A DNA stretch of 64,000 nucleotides from Pseudotamlana agarivorans (lineage in GTDB: Bacteria; Bacteroidota; Bacteroidia; Flavobacteriales; Flavobacteriaceae). Positions within the stretch are counted from its first letter, which is position 1; each line of letters opens with the position of its first letter. Location: the NCBI RefSeq assembly GCF_001642835.1, contig NZ_LXEI01000014.1, forward strand, positions 93,988 through 157,987. The letters are read 5' to 3'. The notes below the pieces were generated by a model that had not been told where the DNA came from, ran no database searches, and saw nothing but the letters and a program-made list of their open reading frames with translations. Position numbers and translations under genes: made by a program. This document shows, piece by piece, positions 26,006-37,299 of this stretch.

Positions 26006-28171
26006 ATGAATAAAAAAACAAAAATCGTCATTCTTTCTATTTTAGGCGTTATTCTAATTGCGCTAGCCATACTTCCTACCCTAGTGAAAAACTACGCTAT
26101 AAAAAATAGTAAAGCCCTCTTAGGTAGACAAATTAACATTGGAGATTTAAAGTACAACTACTTCACAAGTACAGTTAAGGTTTACGATTTTAAACTATTT
26201 GAGGCTAACGAACAAGATTATTTCGTTTCATTAGACACTTTTATTTTAAATTTAAACCCGCTTAAACTTATTAAAGATAAAGTTGAAATCGATAAACTTT
26301 ACCTCAGCCATTTAACTGTAAATACAGTTATGAAAGATTCTACTTTTAATTTTGATGATCTTCTTGCCTTTCATTCTAGTACAGACACCATTACTGAGAA
26401 AGAAAAGGAACCACTAAAATTTAGCGTTTCAGATATTTCATTAAAACATGCTAATTTCTATTTCGATGATCAAAACATTAATAAGGAAACCCATATTGAA
26501 GACTTCGATTTTATCATCCCCTACGTTAGTTGGGATCAGGAAGAAAAAAGTAATGCCGACCTAAAATTCAATTTGAAAAATGGAGGTTATTTTAAATCTA
26601 TATTAAATGTACATCCTTCGAGCGGCGAATTTGATGCTCATTTCACCATTAGCGACTTACAATTAAAACCTTTTTACGAATACGTTGCCGAGCACGCTCA
26701 TATTAATAGTCTAGAAGGGCTTATAAATTCTGAAATACAAATTAAAGGCAATACTAATGAAGCTTTAAAATCAATCGTATCGGGCAAGGTTGATATCAGT
26801 AATTTTGAAATGACCGATACTTACAACAAGCCATTTTTAGCAGCAAAACACATTGCATCCGATTTAAAAGAAATCGATTATTTTAACAGCTCATACACTC
26901 TTGAAACCTTAAAAATAAACGGTTCGTATTCCTTTTTTCAACTAGATTCTACATCAAATAATTTTTTAAGAATATTTAAATTAGACACAGCAACACCTGA
27001 AGTTGTAGAAAATAAAGGCGACACCTTATCTAATTCCAATACCTCTTCTGATAATGAATTGCATTACGCCATAAATCACCTAGTCGTTCAAAACGGCATT
27101 TTAGACTATACCGATAATTTAACAGGAGAACCATTTAACTACCATTTAAGTGAGATTGAAATTAATTCTAAAGCCATTACAAGTAACACTAATTGGATCG
27201 ATATTTATTCCACCATGCTACTTAATAATCGAGGCACTTTAAAAGCCAATTTAGGCATTAACCCAAATGATTATTACAACTCGACATTAGATATTTCGAT
27301 TGAAAACTTTCTACTACCAGATTTAAACATCTATACAAATTATTATATGGGACATAGTATCCTACAAGGTGACATGTATTATACTTCCAAATCTAAAATA
27401 GTAGATGGCCAAATTGAAAGTGAAAACAAATTACTGGTAAAAAATGCTTCGTTAGAAAACACTAAGGGCGGACTCTATAACTTGCCTTTAAAATTTGCCT
27501 TCTTCCTGCTTACCGATAAAAACGGTGACATCCATCTAGATGTTCCAGTACGTGGCAATCTAAACGACCCAGATATTAACGTCGGTAAAATTGTTTGGCA
27601 GACCTTTAAAAATGTAATTGGAAAAACCGTTGCTGCCCCTGTAAATTTTCTTGTTGGCTTAGTAGGCGGTGAAAAAAAGGACTTGGAAGAAATCGATTTG
27701 ACTTATACCGACAGTATTCCTACTGAAAAAGCATATAAACAGCTAGGCAAACTCATAGAACTAGAACAGAAAAAACCAGACTTAAAAATTAATCTAACGT
27801 ATTTCTCTGATAGAAACCTACAAGCTGAAGCCCTGGCTAAAGCTGAAATAGGAAAATCATTTAAACAAGAAACTGGTAAAGACTTCGAGAAACAAGAAAA
27901 AGAATTCGAAAAGTTCGTATTAAAAAAAGTAGAGTCCGATTCGTTAGATTTTAACGGCGCCATAAACAAACTGGTAAGTCAAACTCAAAAAGATAGCCTC
28001 GTTACAGCTTTTGAAACTCATTTAATTCAGAATACTGAAAGCTATATTAAAGCACAAGCCCCATTCAGCAAAATTGAAATCGAAAAAGGAAAACTTAAAG
28101 ATCCCGAAAACACCGGAACTTTCCCGAAATTTAAAATAAGTTATGGTTTAAAAGAAGAAAATGCTAATTAA
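26006..28171 (+). CDS. DUF748 / AsmA-like envelope protein
   Basis: AsmA-superfamily proteins are long periplasmic beta-helical proteins thought to carry phospholipids between membranes. Seen: 721 residues; an N-terminal membrane anchor (about 6-26); then a long region of alternating strands with recurrent AsmA/DUF748 phrases, such as LGRQINIGDLKYNYFTSTVKVYDFKLF, LKPFYEYVAEHAHINSLEGLI and FLLTDKNGDIHLDVPVRGNLNDPDI, the last matching the DUF748 C-terminal core. A charged helical tail from about 560 follows. A single gene between a terminator and the sulfatase; no partner in the window. Confidence 0.82.
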   Translation: MNKKTKIVILSILGVILIALAILPTLVKNYAIKNSKALLGRQINIGDLKYNYFTSTVKVYDFKLFEANEQDYFVSLDTFILNLNPLKLIKDKVEIDKLYLSHLTVNTVMKDSTFNFDDLLAFHSSTDTITEKEKEPLKFSVSDISLKHANFYFDDQNINKETHIEDFDFIIPYVSWDQEEKSNADLKFNLKNGGYFKSILNVHPSSGEFDAHFTISDLQLKPFYEYVAEHAHINSLEGLINSEIQIKGNTNEALKSIVSGKVDISNFEMTDTYNKPFLAAKHIASDLKEIDYFNSSYTLETLKINGSYSFFQLDSTSNNFLRIFKLDTATPEVVENKGDTLSNSNTSSDNELHYAINHLVVQNGILDYTDNLTGEPFNYHLSEIEINSKAITSNTNWIDIYSTMLLNNRGTLKANLGINPNDYYNSTLDISIENFLLPDLNIYTNYYMGHSILQGDMYYTSKSKIVDGQIESENKLLVKNASLENTKGGLYNLPLKFAFFLLTDKNGDIHLDVPVRGNLNDPDINVGKIVWQTFKNVIGKTVAAPVNFLVGLVGGEKKDLEEIDLTYTDSIPTEKAYKQLGKLIELEQKKPDLKINLTYFSDRNLQAEALAKAEIGKSFKQETGKDFEKQEKEFEKFVLKKVESDSLDFNGAINKLVSQTQKDSLVTAFETHLIQNTESYIKAQAPFSKIEIEKGKLKDPENTGTFPKFKISYGLKEENAN

Positions 28172-28302
28172 CAAAAATGATAAGGGGCTCAAAACGCACA
28201 AATTAGTAGCAAATTACATTTAATAACTATCTTTTAACACTATTTATAATCATATAATATAATCAAAATAATTACCTTTAAGCTTTAATCAATCCTTATT
28301 TT

Positions 28303-29844
28303 ATGACAAATTTACGAAAACTTGGAGTTCTGATGATGTTCTCCCTTCTTGCATCATCTGTTACGGCTCAAAAAAAACCGAATATCCTAGTCCTTTGGGG
28401 GGATGATATTGGACAATCCAATATTAGTGCTTATACCTTTGGAATTACGGGCTACAAGACCCCAAACATTGACCGTATCGCCAAAGAAGGCACCATGTTT
28501 ACAGATTACTATGCCGAGCAAAGTTGTACTGCTGGTCGTTCATCTTTCATTTTAGGCCAGAGCGTATTTCGTACGGGCTTAAGTAAAGTTGGTATGCCAG
28601 GTGCAAAAGAAGGTATCAGTGAAAAAGACCCTACTATTGCCGAACTTCTAAAACCATTAGGTTATGCCACAGGTCAATTTGGAAAAAACCACTTAGGAGA
28701 TCGTGATGAGCACTTACCTACAAACCATGGTTTTGATGAGTTCTTCGGTAACTTATATCACTTAAATGCTGAAGAAGAACCAGAATTAAGAGATTACCCA
28801 GACCCAGCTAAATACCCGAATTTTAGAAAGAAATTTGGACCGCGAGGAGTGATTCACTCAACTGCTGATGGTAAAGTAGAAGATACTGGACCATTAACTA
28901 AAAAACGTATGGAAACTATTGATGACGAATCATCAAAAGCTGCCATGGACTGGATTAGAAAACAACACAAAGCAGGAAAACAATGGTTCTGCTGGTGGAA
29001 TGGTACACGTATGCACTTTAGAACACACGTAAAAGCAGAGCATACAGGAATTTCTGGACAAAATGAATATGGTGACGGTATGGTTGAGCACGATATGCAT
29101 ATCGGTTTATTCTTAGATTTATTAGATGAATTAGGAATTGCTGACAATACCATTGTGATGTATTCTACAGATAATGGACCACACAAAAACACATGGCCAG
29201 ATGCTGGTATCAATCCGTTTAGAGGAGAAAAGAATACCAACTGGGAAGGTGGATGGAGAGTACCAGCTATGATAAGATGGCCAGGTGAAATCCCTGCAGG
29301 AACTGTAGCTAACGATATCTTTTCTGGCATGGACTGGATGCCTACTTTCTTAGCTGCTGCTGGAGATGATAAGGTAAAAGAAAAACTATTAAAAGGTCAC
29401 TCTGCAAACGGTAAAACCTTTAAAGTACACTTAGATGGTTACAACATGTTACCATACTTAAAAGGTGAGGAGAAAAAAGGAAGACGTGAAGAAATATTTT
29501 ATTTCTCTGATGATGGTGACTTAACTGCGTTACGTTACAATGATTGGAAATTAATTTTCATGGAACAAAGAAGTCCTGGAACATTACAAGTATGGGCTGA
29601 GCCATTTACTGTATTACGTTTACCAATGATTTACAACTTAAGAAGAGACCCTTATGAGTTTGCAAGCATCACATCAAACACCTATTACGATTGGTTATTA
29701 GATCACGCATTTTTACTTGTACCGGCACAAGCTTATGTTGCTAAATTCCTAGGAACATTTAAAGATTATCCGCCTAGAGCTAAAGCAGCAAGTTTTAGTT
29801 TAGATAAAGTAATGGATAAACTAGCCACTCCTACAAATAATTAA
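28303..29844 (+). CDS. Secreted arylsulfatase (formylglycine type)
   Basis: Hydrolyses sulfate esters, in marine Flavobacteriia typically on algal polysaccharides, but the substrate here is unknown. Seen: 513 residues; signal peptide ending VTAQ; metal-binding LWGDDIG; the sulfatase motif C75-T-A-G-R79, whose Cys is converted to formylglycine; GKNHLGD; HTHVKAEH; and DNGPHKNTWPDAG. The catalytic set appears complete. No sulfatase-maturating enzyme, SusCD pair or glycoside hydrolase lies nearby, so it is not in a recognisable polysaccharide-utilisation locus. Its own terminator follows, and a small secreted protein is next. Confidence 0.9.
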   Translation: MTNLRKLGVLMMFSLLASSVTAQKKPNILVLWGDDIGQSNISAYTFGITGYKTPNIDRIAKEGTMFTDYYAEQSCTAGRSSFILGQSVFRTGLSKVGMPGAKEGISEKDPTIAELLKPLGYATGQFGKNHLGDRDEHLPTNHGFDEFFGNLYHLNAEEEPELRDYPDPAKYPNFRKKFGPRGVIHSTADGKVEDTGPLTKKRMETIDDESSKAAMDWIRKQHKAGKQWFCWWNGTRMHFRTHVKAEHTGISGQNEYGDGMVEHDMHIGLFLDLLDELGIADNTIVMYSTDNGPHKNTWPDAGINPFRGEKNTNWEGGWRVPAMIRWPGEIPAGTVANDIFSGMDWMPTFLAAAGDDKVKEKLLKGHSANGKTFKVHLDGYNMLPYLKGEEKKGRREEIFYFSDDGDLTALRYNDWKLIFMEQRSPGTLQVWAEPFTVLRLPMIYNLRRDPYEFASITSNTYYDWLLDHAFLLVPAQAYVAKFLGTFKDYPPRAKAASFSLDKVMDKLATPTNN

Positions 29845-29857
29845 AAATTTATAAAAT

Positions 29858-29886
29858 AAGGGGTAGACTGAGTTCTACCCTTTTTT
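29858..29886 (+). terminator. Intrinsic terminator after the arylsulfatase gene
   Basis: GGGTAGA (29861-29867) pairs with TCTACCC (29874-29880), with a 6-nt loop and a run of six T. It separates the sulfatase from the small secreted protein. Confidence 0.85.
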
Positions 29887-29906
29887 ACCAAAAAAAACAA
29901 AACAAT

Positions 29907-30272
29907 ATGAAAAAAGTTATCTGGTTAACATTAGGACTTATGTTTTCGGCATTTACAATGTCTGCACAACTTCCAATTAGTTCTTCTGATCTAAAAAGCA
30001 TCAGTACAACAACGAAATTAAGTGAATCTCAAACTGAAAAAGTTGAAAAAGCTTTACTTACTGATAAAGATTTACAATCTAAAACAATTGATTACTTAAA
30101 ATCAAACCCTGAAACGTCAAAATCTATTTTAGATTTAGCCTCTAATAGCTCAGGAAATACAGATCTTATGAAATCTATCTTAGGCGACAATGCTTTAGCT
30201 ACTTATGCGATTGATTACATTGCTAAAAACCCAAAATTACTAAAACAAGCCTTGAAGGTTGTAGGCCTTTAA
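29907..30272 (+). CDS. Small secreted protein of unknown function
   Basis: Not recognised. Seen: 121 residues; clear signal peptide ending MSAQ; then a mostly helical, Lys/Ser/Leu-rich mature part of about 100 residues without Cys. It lies between two terminators, so it is transcribed alone or by read-through from the sulfatase. Codon use matches its neighbours. Confidence 0.65.
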   Translation: MKKVIWLTLGLMFSAFTMSAQLPISSSDLKSISTTTKLSESQTEKVEKALLTDKDLQSKTIDYLKSNPETSKSILDLASNSSGNTDLMKSILGDNALATYAIDYIAKNPKLLKQALKVVGL

Positions 30273-30297
30273 TTTGAGTTTATACCATTTCAATCAT

Positions 30298-30335
30298 AAA
30301 AAAACGTCTGAAAAATTAATTTCAGACGTTTTTTA
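30298..30335. terminator. Bidirectional terminator between a secreted-protein gene and mdh
   Basis: AACGTCTGAAA (30303-30313) pairs with TTTCAGACGTT (30320-30330), with A-run and T-run on either side, so it can stop transcription from both convergent genes. Confidence 0.9.
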
Positions 30336-30354
30336 TTTATAAAGATTATTCAGC

Positions 30355-31281
30355 CTATAGCTCTAACAATCCGTTTGTTTTTGCTACACCTTCAGCACTA
30401 GCTTTCATGTGTGCTTTTTCAGCATCACTTAAAGGAATATCAACTATTTTTTCGATACCATCTTTTCCTAATACTACTGGTACACCGATACAGATATCAT
30501 TTAAACCATATTCTCCTTCAAGGAAAGTAGAACAAGGGAAAATCTTTTTCGTATCACAAGCAATAGCTTGTACCATTCCTGATACAGCTGCTCCAGGTGC
30601 GTACCATGCAGAAGTACCTAATAACTTCGTTAATGTTGCTCCACCAACTTTAGTATCTTCAGCAACTTGTGCTAAACGCTCTTCACTTAAGAATTCAGAA
30701 ACTTTAATACTGTTTCTAGTAGCGTGACTTGTTAATGGCACCATACCTGTGTCACTATGTCCTCCAACTACCATTCCATCTACATCACTAATAGGCGCAC
30801 CTAAAGCTTCTGCTAAACGGTATTTAAAACGAGCAGAATCTAAAGCACCACCCATACCAATAATTCTATTTTTTGGCATTCCTGTAGCTTTATGTGCTAA
30901 ATAGGTCATGGTATCCATTGGATTACTAACCACAATAAGAATCATGTTTGGAGAATGCTCAAGTAAACTTTTTGATACATTTTTAACAATACCAGCATTA
31001 ATACCGATAAGCTCTTCACGAGTCATACCTGGTTTACGTGGAATCCCTGAAGTAATCACACAAATATCACTATTTGCTGTTTGGCTATAATCGTTAGTTA
31101 CACCAGTTATTTTAGTATCAAAACCATTTAAAGATGCACATTGCATTAAATCCATTGCTTTTCCTTCAGCAAAACCTTCTTTAATATCAAGAATTACGAC
31201 TTCTGAAGCGAAATTTTTAATAGCAATATACTCAGCACAACTAGCACCTACTGCTCCTGCTCCTACTACAGTTACTTTCAT
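30355..31281 (-). CDS. mdh: Malate dehydrogenase
   Basis: NAD-dependent interconversion of malate and oxaloacetate in the TCA cycle. Seen: 308 residues; GAGAVGASCAEYIA NAD-binding loop (residues 7-20); ITSGIPRKPGMTREEL with substrate-binding Arg; VVSNPMDTMTYL; and the catalytic region VVGGHSDTGMVPL. It belongs to the LDH-like MDH group typical of Bacteroidota. A single gene; the bidirectional terminator lies 20 nt after its stop. Confidence 0.96.
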   Translation of the reverse strand: MKVTVVGAGAVGASCAEYIAIKNFASEVVILDIKEGFAEGKAMDLMQCASLNGFDTKITGVTNDYSQTANSDICVITSGIPRKPGMTREELIGINAGIVKNVSKSLLEHSPNMILIVVSNPMDTMTYLAHKATGMPKNRIIGMGGALDSARFKYRLAEALGAPISDVDGMVVGGHSDTGMVPLTSHATRNSIKVSEFLSEERLAQVAEDTKVGGATLTKLLGTSAWYAPGAAVSGMVQAIACDTKKIFPCSTFLEGEYGLNDICIGVPVVLGKDGIEKIVDIPLSDAEKAHMKASAEGVAKTNGLLEL

Positions 31282-31609
31282 TTTTTTTATTATTTATTAT
31301 TAGTATTTAATTTGTTTTTAAGCTCGAAATACAACTCATTATAGTTCAAACCGTGCTAATTTACGAATTAAAACCCTTTTAATAAAAAAGTAATAGGCAA
31401 TTCAATTCTTTTTTGAGAGTACCTAAAAATTTTATGTTAAAATTTCAGAAATTATCCATTAAGCGATCAAAATGCTGATTAAACCCAAATATTTTCATCA
31501 AACCGCTTTGAATCTAAAAAAGTATGGCAAAAAAAATAACCCCATCACAAAAGTGATAGGGCTACAAATTTATCACTAAACACAAGGCTTAGTTATTTAT
31601 AGGTTTTAT
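31282..31609 (-). other. Intergenic region between gyrB and mdh
   Basis: 328 nt without a supportable gene. It holds the gyrB terminator (31529-31561) and the mdh upstream region. A weak -7-like TAAATTAG on the minus strand at 31363-31356 (one mismatch to consensus) is the best mdh promoter candidate. The rest is AT-rich with no reading frame of note. Confidence 0.6.
31529..31561 (-). terminator. Intrinsic terminator after gyrB
   Basis: Minus strand: CCCTATCAC (31561-31553) pairs with GTGATGGGG (31548-31540) around a TTTT loop, with one G-T pair, followed by TTATTTTTTTT. Confidence 0.85.
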
Positions 31610-33562
<1,953 letters not shown>

Positions 33563-33681
33563 CTATGATTCTAAATTAATGTTAGGTTTTAAGTTTTTAT
33601 TAGAGTTCGTTCTAAAACAGAAACAACTCCTCCCCTTTTTAATCTCGCAGATGCGGATTAAAACTGGGGCTGGTTCACATA

Positions 33682-33709
33682 AAAAAAGATGCCATCGAGC
33701 ATCCTTTTG
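33682..33709 (-). terminator. Terminator-like hairpin in the presumptive gyrB leader
   Basis: Minus strand: AAAGGATGC pairs with GCATCTTTT (9 bp including one G-U) around a 6-nt loop, followed by a run of seven T. It begins about 9 nt downstream of a consensus -7 box and lies 123 nt before the gyrB ATG, with no gene in between. It is either an attenuator for gyrB or the end of a very short RNA. Confidence 0.55.
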
Positions 33710-33717
33710 AATACAAA

Positions 33718-33725
33718 CAAATATA
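33718..33725 (-). promoter_or_regulatory. Candidate -7 box (TATATTTG) upstream of gyrB
   Basis: Minus strand, exact match to TAnnTTTG. Transcription would start near 33711 and give a gyrB leader of about 150 nt that contains the hairpin above. No clear -33 element. Confidence 0.5.
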
Positions 33726-34019
33726 CGGCTTTATATCCTTAAATTAAAGCATTTCATCGAGTGACTCATTAAATTATCAACATTTGTTAATTATTCAAAA
33801 CACGCTTAAATCGCTTAAAAACCACCTTAAACACGAAATAACACTCTTTTTCATCCATTGTCAAATCTAAAAATAAAAAACGCGCTCAAATTGCTTTAAA
33901 TCGCTTCGATTTTAAATGTTTTATAGAAGAATCTACCACCTGCTTCGGTCAAATTCTTCAGAATAACACATTTTTTTTAAAATATGATGAAAATCACAAG
34001 ACGGCCTCTGTATTAATTT

Positions 34020-34027
34020 TAATTTTG
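34020..34027 (+). promoter_or_regulatory. Candidate -7 box (TAATTTTG) for the porin gene
   Basis: Exact TAnnTTTG match, 28 nt before the chosen ATG at 34056. It lies just before the TTG at 34035 that would otherwise extend the frame, leaving that TTG about one nucleotide after the expected transcription start. Confidence 0.45.
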
Positions 34028-34055
34028 TACGAGATTGAAGGCAGAATTCATAACC

Positions 34056-35348
34056 ATGACAAAATTAGCTAACCTATTTTTACTTCTCATACTTTTGGTA
34101 CTTCCTCTATATTCTTTTGGGCAAGACACAATTATACGGCCAAATGAAGTAAAAAAAGAAGCTTCTTTTAAACCATCATTCAACTGGAATTTACGCGCAC
34201 AAATTTGGTTACGTTACTCCGATTTAAACAACGGATCTATAATCAATAATGAACCGACTTCCAGTTTTACCGATGTATCAATACGTCGTATTAGAATACC
34301 TATTTCAGCTCAAATCACACCACGAGTATACGCCGTAGCTATGTTTGGTGATAACAATTACAATTTAAGACACAATACGGCGGGCATACGTATTTTAGAC
34401 TTTTACGTAGAATATAGCTTTTCGAAATACCTGGAGGTTGGCATGGGAAAATCTGGCTGGCAGGGCTTAAGCCGTTGGAATATACGCTCTAGCAATTCGC
34501 TAATGGGACTCGACTCACCACTATTCCCCTTAAACACGGTGGAGAAAAACGATGATTTAGGGCGCCAATTCGGTGTTTGGTTTAAAGGCCAAGCAGGCCA
34601 TTTCGATTACAGGTTTTCACTTAATCAACCTAAAGAAATAACAACGGCTCCAAATGGCAAAGTGGATTTTGCAAATAACAAACCGCGTTGGAAAACCTCA
34701 TCGTATGTCAAGTATCAATTTTTTGAAAACGAATCCAATAAATCAGCTTACCAAGCGGGCACCTACTTAGCTAACAAAAAAGTTTTTAATATTGGTGCAG
34801 GGTTTCAATATCAAGAAAAAGCATTTAGTGACGGTGATGCACAAGACCCCTTAGCAACGTTCTATGACATGAAACATTGGGCGATCGATTCTTTTTTAAA
34901 CTTACCGCTAGAACATGAACAAGCCATTACGGCTTACTTAGGCTATTACGACTTCGACTATGGTAAAGATTATGTAAGGAACCTAGGAGCTAATAACATA
35001 ACTTCCGATGTAGAAAACGGTGATTTTAACGGACCAGGCATAGCCTTTCCTATGATGGGAACCGGAAGCACTTGGTACATGCAATTTGGTTATGCATTTA
35101 AAGCAAAAAATGTTTTCCACAGTCCTGTAATCATACAGCCAAACGTAGCCATCCAACATGCAAATTGGGACGCCTTAGCCGACCCTATGACGGTTTACGA
35201 TTTTACAGTAAACTTTCTAATAAATGGCTCGCATAGCAATAAAATAAGCTTAGGTTATCAATCCCGTCCGATTTTCGATGCCGTATCTTTAACGAACATC
35301 GACCATAAAGGCATGGCCGTTTTACAGTATCAAATCGCCCTGAAATAA
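34056..35348 (+). CDS. OprO/OprP-like outer-membrane porin
   Basis: Phosphate-selective-porin-like beta barrel for small anionic solutes; the true substrate is not known. Seen: 430 residues from the ATG at 34056 (a TTG at 34035 would add seven residues ahead of a normal signal peptide); signal peptide ending YSFGQ; then strands of alternating polar/hydrophobic residues with many Tyr/Phe/Trp, e.g. NWNLRAQIWLRYSDLNN, RVYAVAMFGDNNYN, YVEYSFSKYLEVGMGKSGWQGLS; and a C-terminal strand ending AVLQYQIALK. No pst or pho genes are near. Confidence 0.75.
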   Translation: MTKLANLFLLLILLVLPLYSFGQDTIIRPNEVKKEASFKPSFNWNLRAQIWLRYSDLNNGSIINNEPTSSFTDVSIRRIRIPISAQITPRVYAVAMFGDNNYNLRHNTAGIRILDFYVEYSFSKYLEVGMGKSGWQGLSRWNIRSSNSLMGLDSPLFPLNTVEKNDDLGRQFGVWFKGQAGHFDYRFSLNQPKEITTAPNGKVDFANNKPRWKTSSYVKYQFFENESNKSAYQAGTYLANKKVFNIGAGFQYQEKAFSDGDAQDPLATFYDMKHWAIDSFLNLPLEHEQAITAYLGYYDFDYGKDYVRNLGANNITSDVENGDFNGPGIAFPMMGTGSTWYMQFGYAFKAKNVFHSPVIIQPNVAIQHANWDALADPMTVYDFTVNFLINGSHSNKISLGYQSRPIFDAVSLTNIDHKGMAVLQYQIALK

Positions 35349-35536
35349 GGGTTTTTCAGACCAAATTTTGGCTTTAAAACCATGCTTTTCTAAGCTATTT
35401 AAGCGCTAAAAACGACACACAGCCTATTTTTATCCCAATCTGAAAGCAAAAAACGCATTATACCCACATCATTGTTACTAATATTTCAATGATTATAACA
35501 CTTTACTCCCTTTTTTTAATAATCCTAGCATAATTT

Positions 35537-35544
35537 TAACTTTG
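35537..35544 (+). promoter_or_regulatory. Candidate -7 box (TAACTTTG) for the gatC-gatA-gatB/aspS operon
   Basis: Exact TAnnTTTG match with a T-run (35512-35518) about 18 nt upstream in place of a clear TTTG. Transcription would start near 35551, giving a 76-nt leader before the GatC-like gene. Confidence 0.5.
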
Positions 35545-35626
35545 CACTTAGTATTACAAAAACTACCTAAAATCTTTTGTAATTTTACCCGCTTAAAAGT
35601 TTCACTTTAAAATAGATAAAAAAGAC

Positions 35627-35896
35627 ATGAGTAAAATTATGACAGTCGACGTTTTGTCGAGTATTAAAGGAGCACAGCCTTCCGAGACTGTGAACAAGTT
35701 ATTTGAGGTTATTAAGAATGCCAATCTTACCAATAATAATTCTTTTAATAATAATCATAATAATAGCGTGTCTTTAAATAATTTGAGAGAAGATGTTGTG
35801 ATAGCCAGTTCAGAGCTAGAAAAACAAATCATTATTGAAAACTTTCCTAAAGAAAAAAACGGTTATTTAGTCGTTTCTAAAGTCATAGAAGAATAG
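35627..35896 (+). CDS. gatC: GatC-like protein with a diverged or missing N-terminal half
   Basis: Canonical GatC (about 95 residues) wraps around the GatA-GatB interface of tRNA-dependent amidotransferase. Seen: 89 residues. The last 37 (from about N52) follow the GatC C-terminal pattern: LREDVV, then N-x-P-x-x-K-x-G-Y-x-V-x-K-V-I-E, as in the MREDE...NAPDHKDGYIRVP ending of Bacillus GatC. The first 50 residues lack the usual VxxLAxLARL helix and instead contain an Asn-rich run (NNNSFNNNHNNS). It stands 2 nt before gatA, where gatC is expected. I infer a shortened or diverged GatC; loss of function is possible. Confidence 0.6.
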   Translation: MSKIMTVDVLSSIKGAQPSETVNKLFEVIKNANLTNNNSFNNNHNNSVSLNNLREDVVIASSELEKQIIIENFPKEKNGYLVVSKVIEE

Positions 35897-35898
35897 TT

Positions 35899-37299
35899 AT
35901 GGACTCTCAAATACACAAAATTCACCAACAATTGGTGAATCAAGATATTACTTGTACAGCGCTTGTGCAAAGTAAATTAGACGCCTTAAAACAAAACACC
36001 AACCATACTGTAAATGCTTTACTAGACGAAAAAGCTTTAGAGCTAGCTGCTAAAGTAGATGCTAAAATTGCCAACGGCGAAACCATTGGTTTGCTGGAAG
36101 GCATTCCTTTTGGTATCAAAGATGTTTACATGGTTCAGGGCACGCTTACCACAGCGAGTTCAGAATTACTTAAAAATTACAAATCGGCTTATACAGCAAC
36201 TGCCATTCAAAAATTATTGGATGCTGGAGCCATTCCGTTGGTTAAAGAAAACTGCGATAGTTTTGGTCACGGTTCCTCTAGCGAAAACACCATTTTTGGT
36301 GCCGTCAAAAACGCCATTAACCCTGATTTAGTGGGTGGAGGTTCTAGTGGAGGTTCGGCCGTTAATGTTGCTAAAGACTACACTGTTTTTTCAATTGGTG
36401 GCGATACTGGAGGTTCTATCCGTCAGCCAGCAGGTTACAATAACGTCTATGGTTTAAAACCGACTTACGGACGTATTTCACGTTACGGACTCATGGCTTA
36501 TGCCTCGTCAACCGACTGTGTTGGACCTATCGCAAAATCGATTGAAGATATTCGCATTGTTTTAAATGTGATGAGTGGTAAAGATGTTAAGGATCAAACC
36601 ACTTACGCTTCCGCGGAAATCACTCCAGAAGCGATTCAATCTTCCGATACCATTAAAACTGTCGGGTACTTCAAAAATTTTATTGAAAGCGACGCGATTG
36701 ATTCTGAAATAAAAGCTGATTTTTTAGCAGCTATCGAAAAAATAAAAGCCAAAGGTATTGAAGTGAAAGCTTTAGATTTCTTCGAATCGAATACTTTGGT
36801 TTCAACTTACTATACTTTAGCTATGGCTGAAACCGCTTCTAACCTTTCGCGTTTAGACGGTACGAATTACGGCAATCGTATTGAAGCTGAAAACTTAAAA
36901 GAAACCTACGCGGTAACCCGTTCTGAGAATTTTTCAGAAGAAACAAAACGAAGAATTGTTGGTGGAAACCAAGTACTATCTCAAGGATTTTCAGATGAAA
37001 TCTATTTAAAAGGATTGAACCTTCGTGATCAAATTTCTGAAAATTTCGAGAAGGATTTTAATGAAGTGGACATCATCCTTTCACCGGTTACACCTAGCAC
37101 ACCACCTAAAATTGGAGATAGCTTAAAAGACCCTTTAGCCATGTACTTATCTGATGCTTATACCGTTGGTTTTAGCTTAGGACAATTACCTACGTTAACG
37201 GTACCACAAGGCACTGCAACAGGCTTACAAATTACAGCTGCAAAAAATAATGACGAACTCGTTTTGAAGTTTGCTAACTTCTTAAAAGACACGATATAA
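35899..37299 (+). CDS. gatA: Asp-tRNA(Asn)/Glu-tRNA(Gln) amidotransferase subunit A
   Basis: Amidase subunit that releases ammonia from Gln or Asn and passes it to GatB. Seen: 466 residues; the Ser-cis-Ser-Lys triad as K74 (GIPFGIKD), S149 (GGGSSGGSA) and S173 (GGDTGGSIRQPA), with spacings of 75 and 24 residues as in Staphylococcus aureus GatA. YGLKPTYGRISRYGLM is GatA-specific rather than generic amidase. Complete. Preceded by the GatC-like gene (2 nt) and overlapping the GatB-AspRS gene by 1 nt (TAATG). Confidence 0.93.
   Translation: MDSQIHKIHQQLVNQDITCTALVQSKLDALKQNTNHTVNALLDEKALELAAKVDAKIANGETIGLLEGIPFGIKDVYMVQGTLTTASSELLKNYKSAYTATAIQKLLDAGAIPLVKENCDSFGHGSSSENTIFGAVKNAINPDLVGGGSSGGSAVNVAKDYTVFSIGGDTGGSIRQPAGYNNVYGLKPTYGRISRYGLMAYASSTDCVGPIAKSIEDIRIVLNVMSGKDVKDQTTYASAEITPEAIQSSDTIKTVGYFKNFIESDAIDSEIKADFLAAIEKIKAKGIEVKALDFFESNTLVSTYYTLAMAETASNLSRLDGTNYGNRIEAENLKETYAVTRSENFSEETKRRIVGGNQVLSQGFSDEIYLKGLNLRDQISENFEKDFNEVDIILSPVTPSTPPKIGDSLKDPLAMYLSDAYTVGFSLGQLPTLTVPQGTATGLQITAAKNNDELVLKFANFLKDTI

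Noticed and set aside
28854..29330. 158-codon minus-strand frame inside the arylsulfatase gene
   Set aside because: The sense strand encodes conserved sulfatase motifs throughout this interval; the antisense frame is a shadow.
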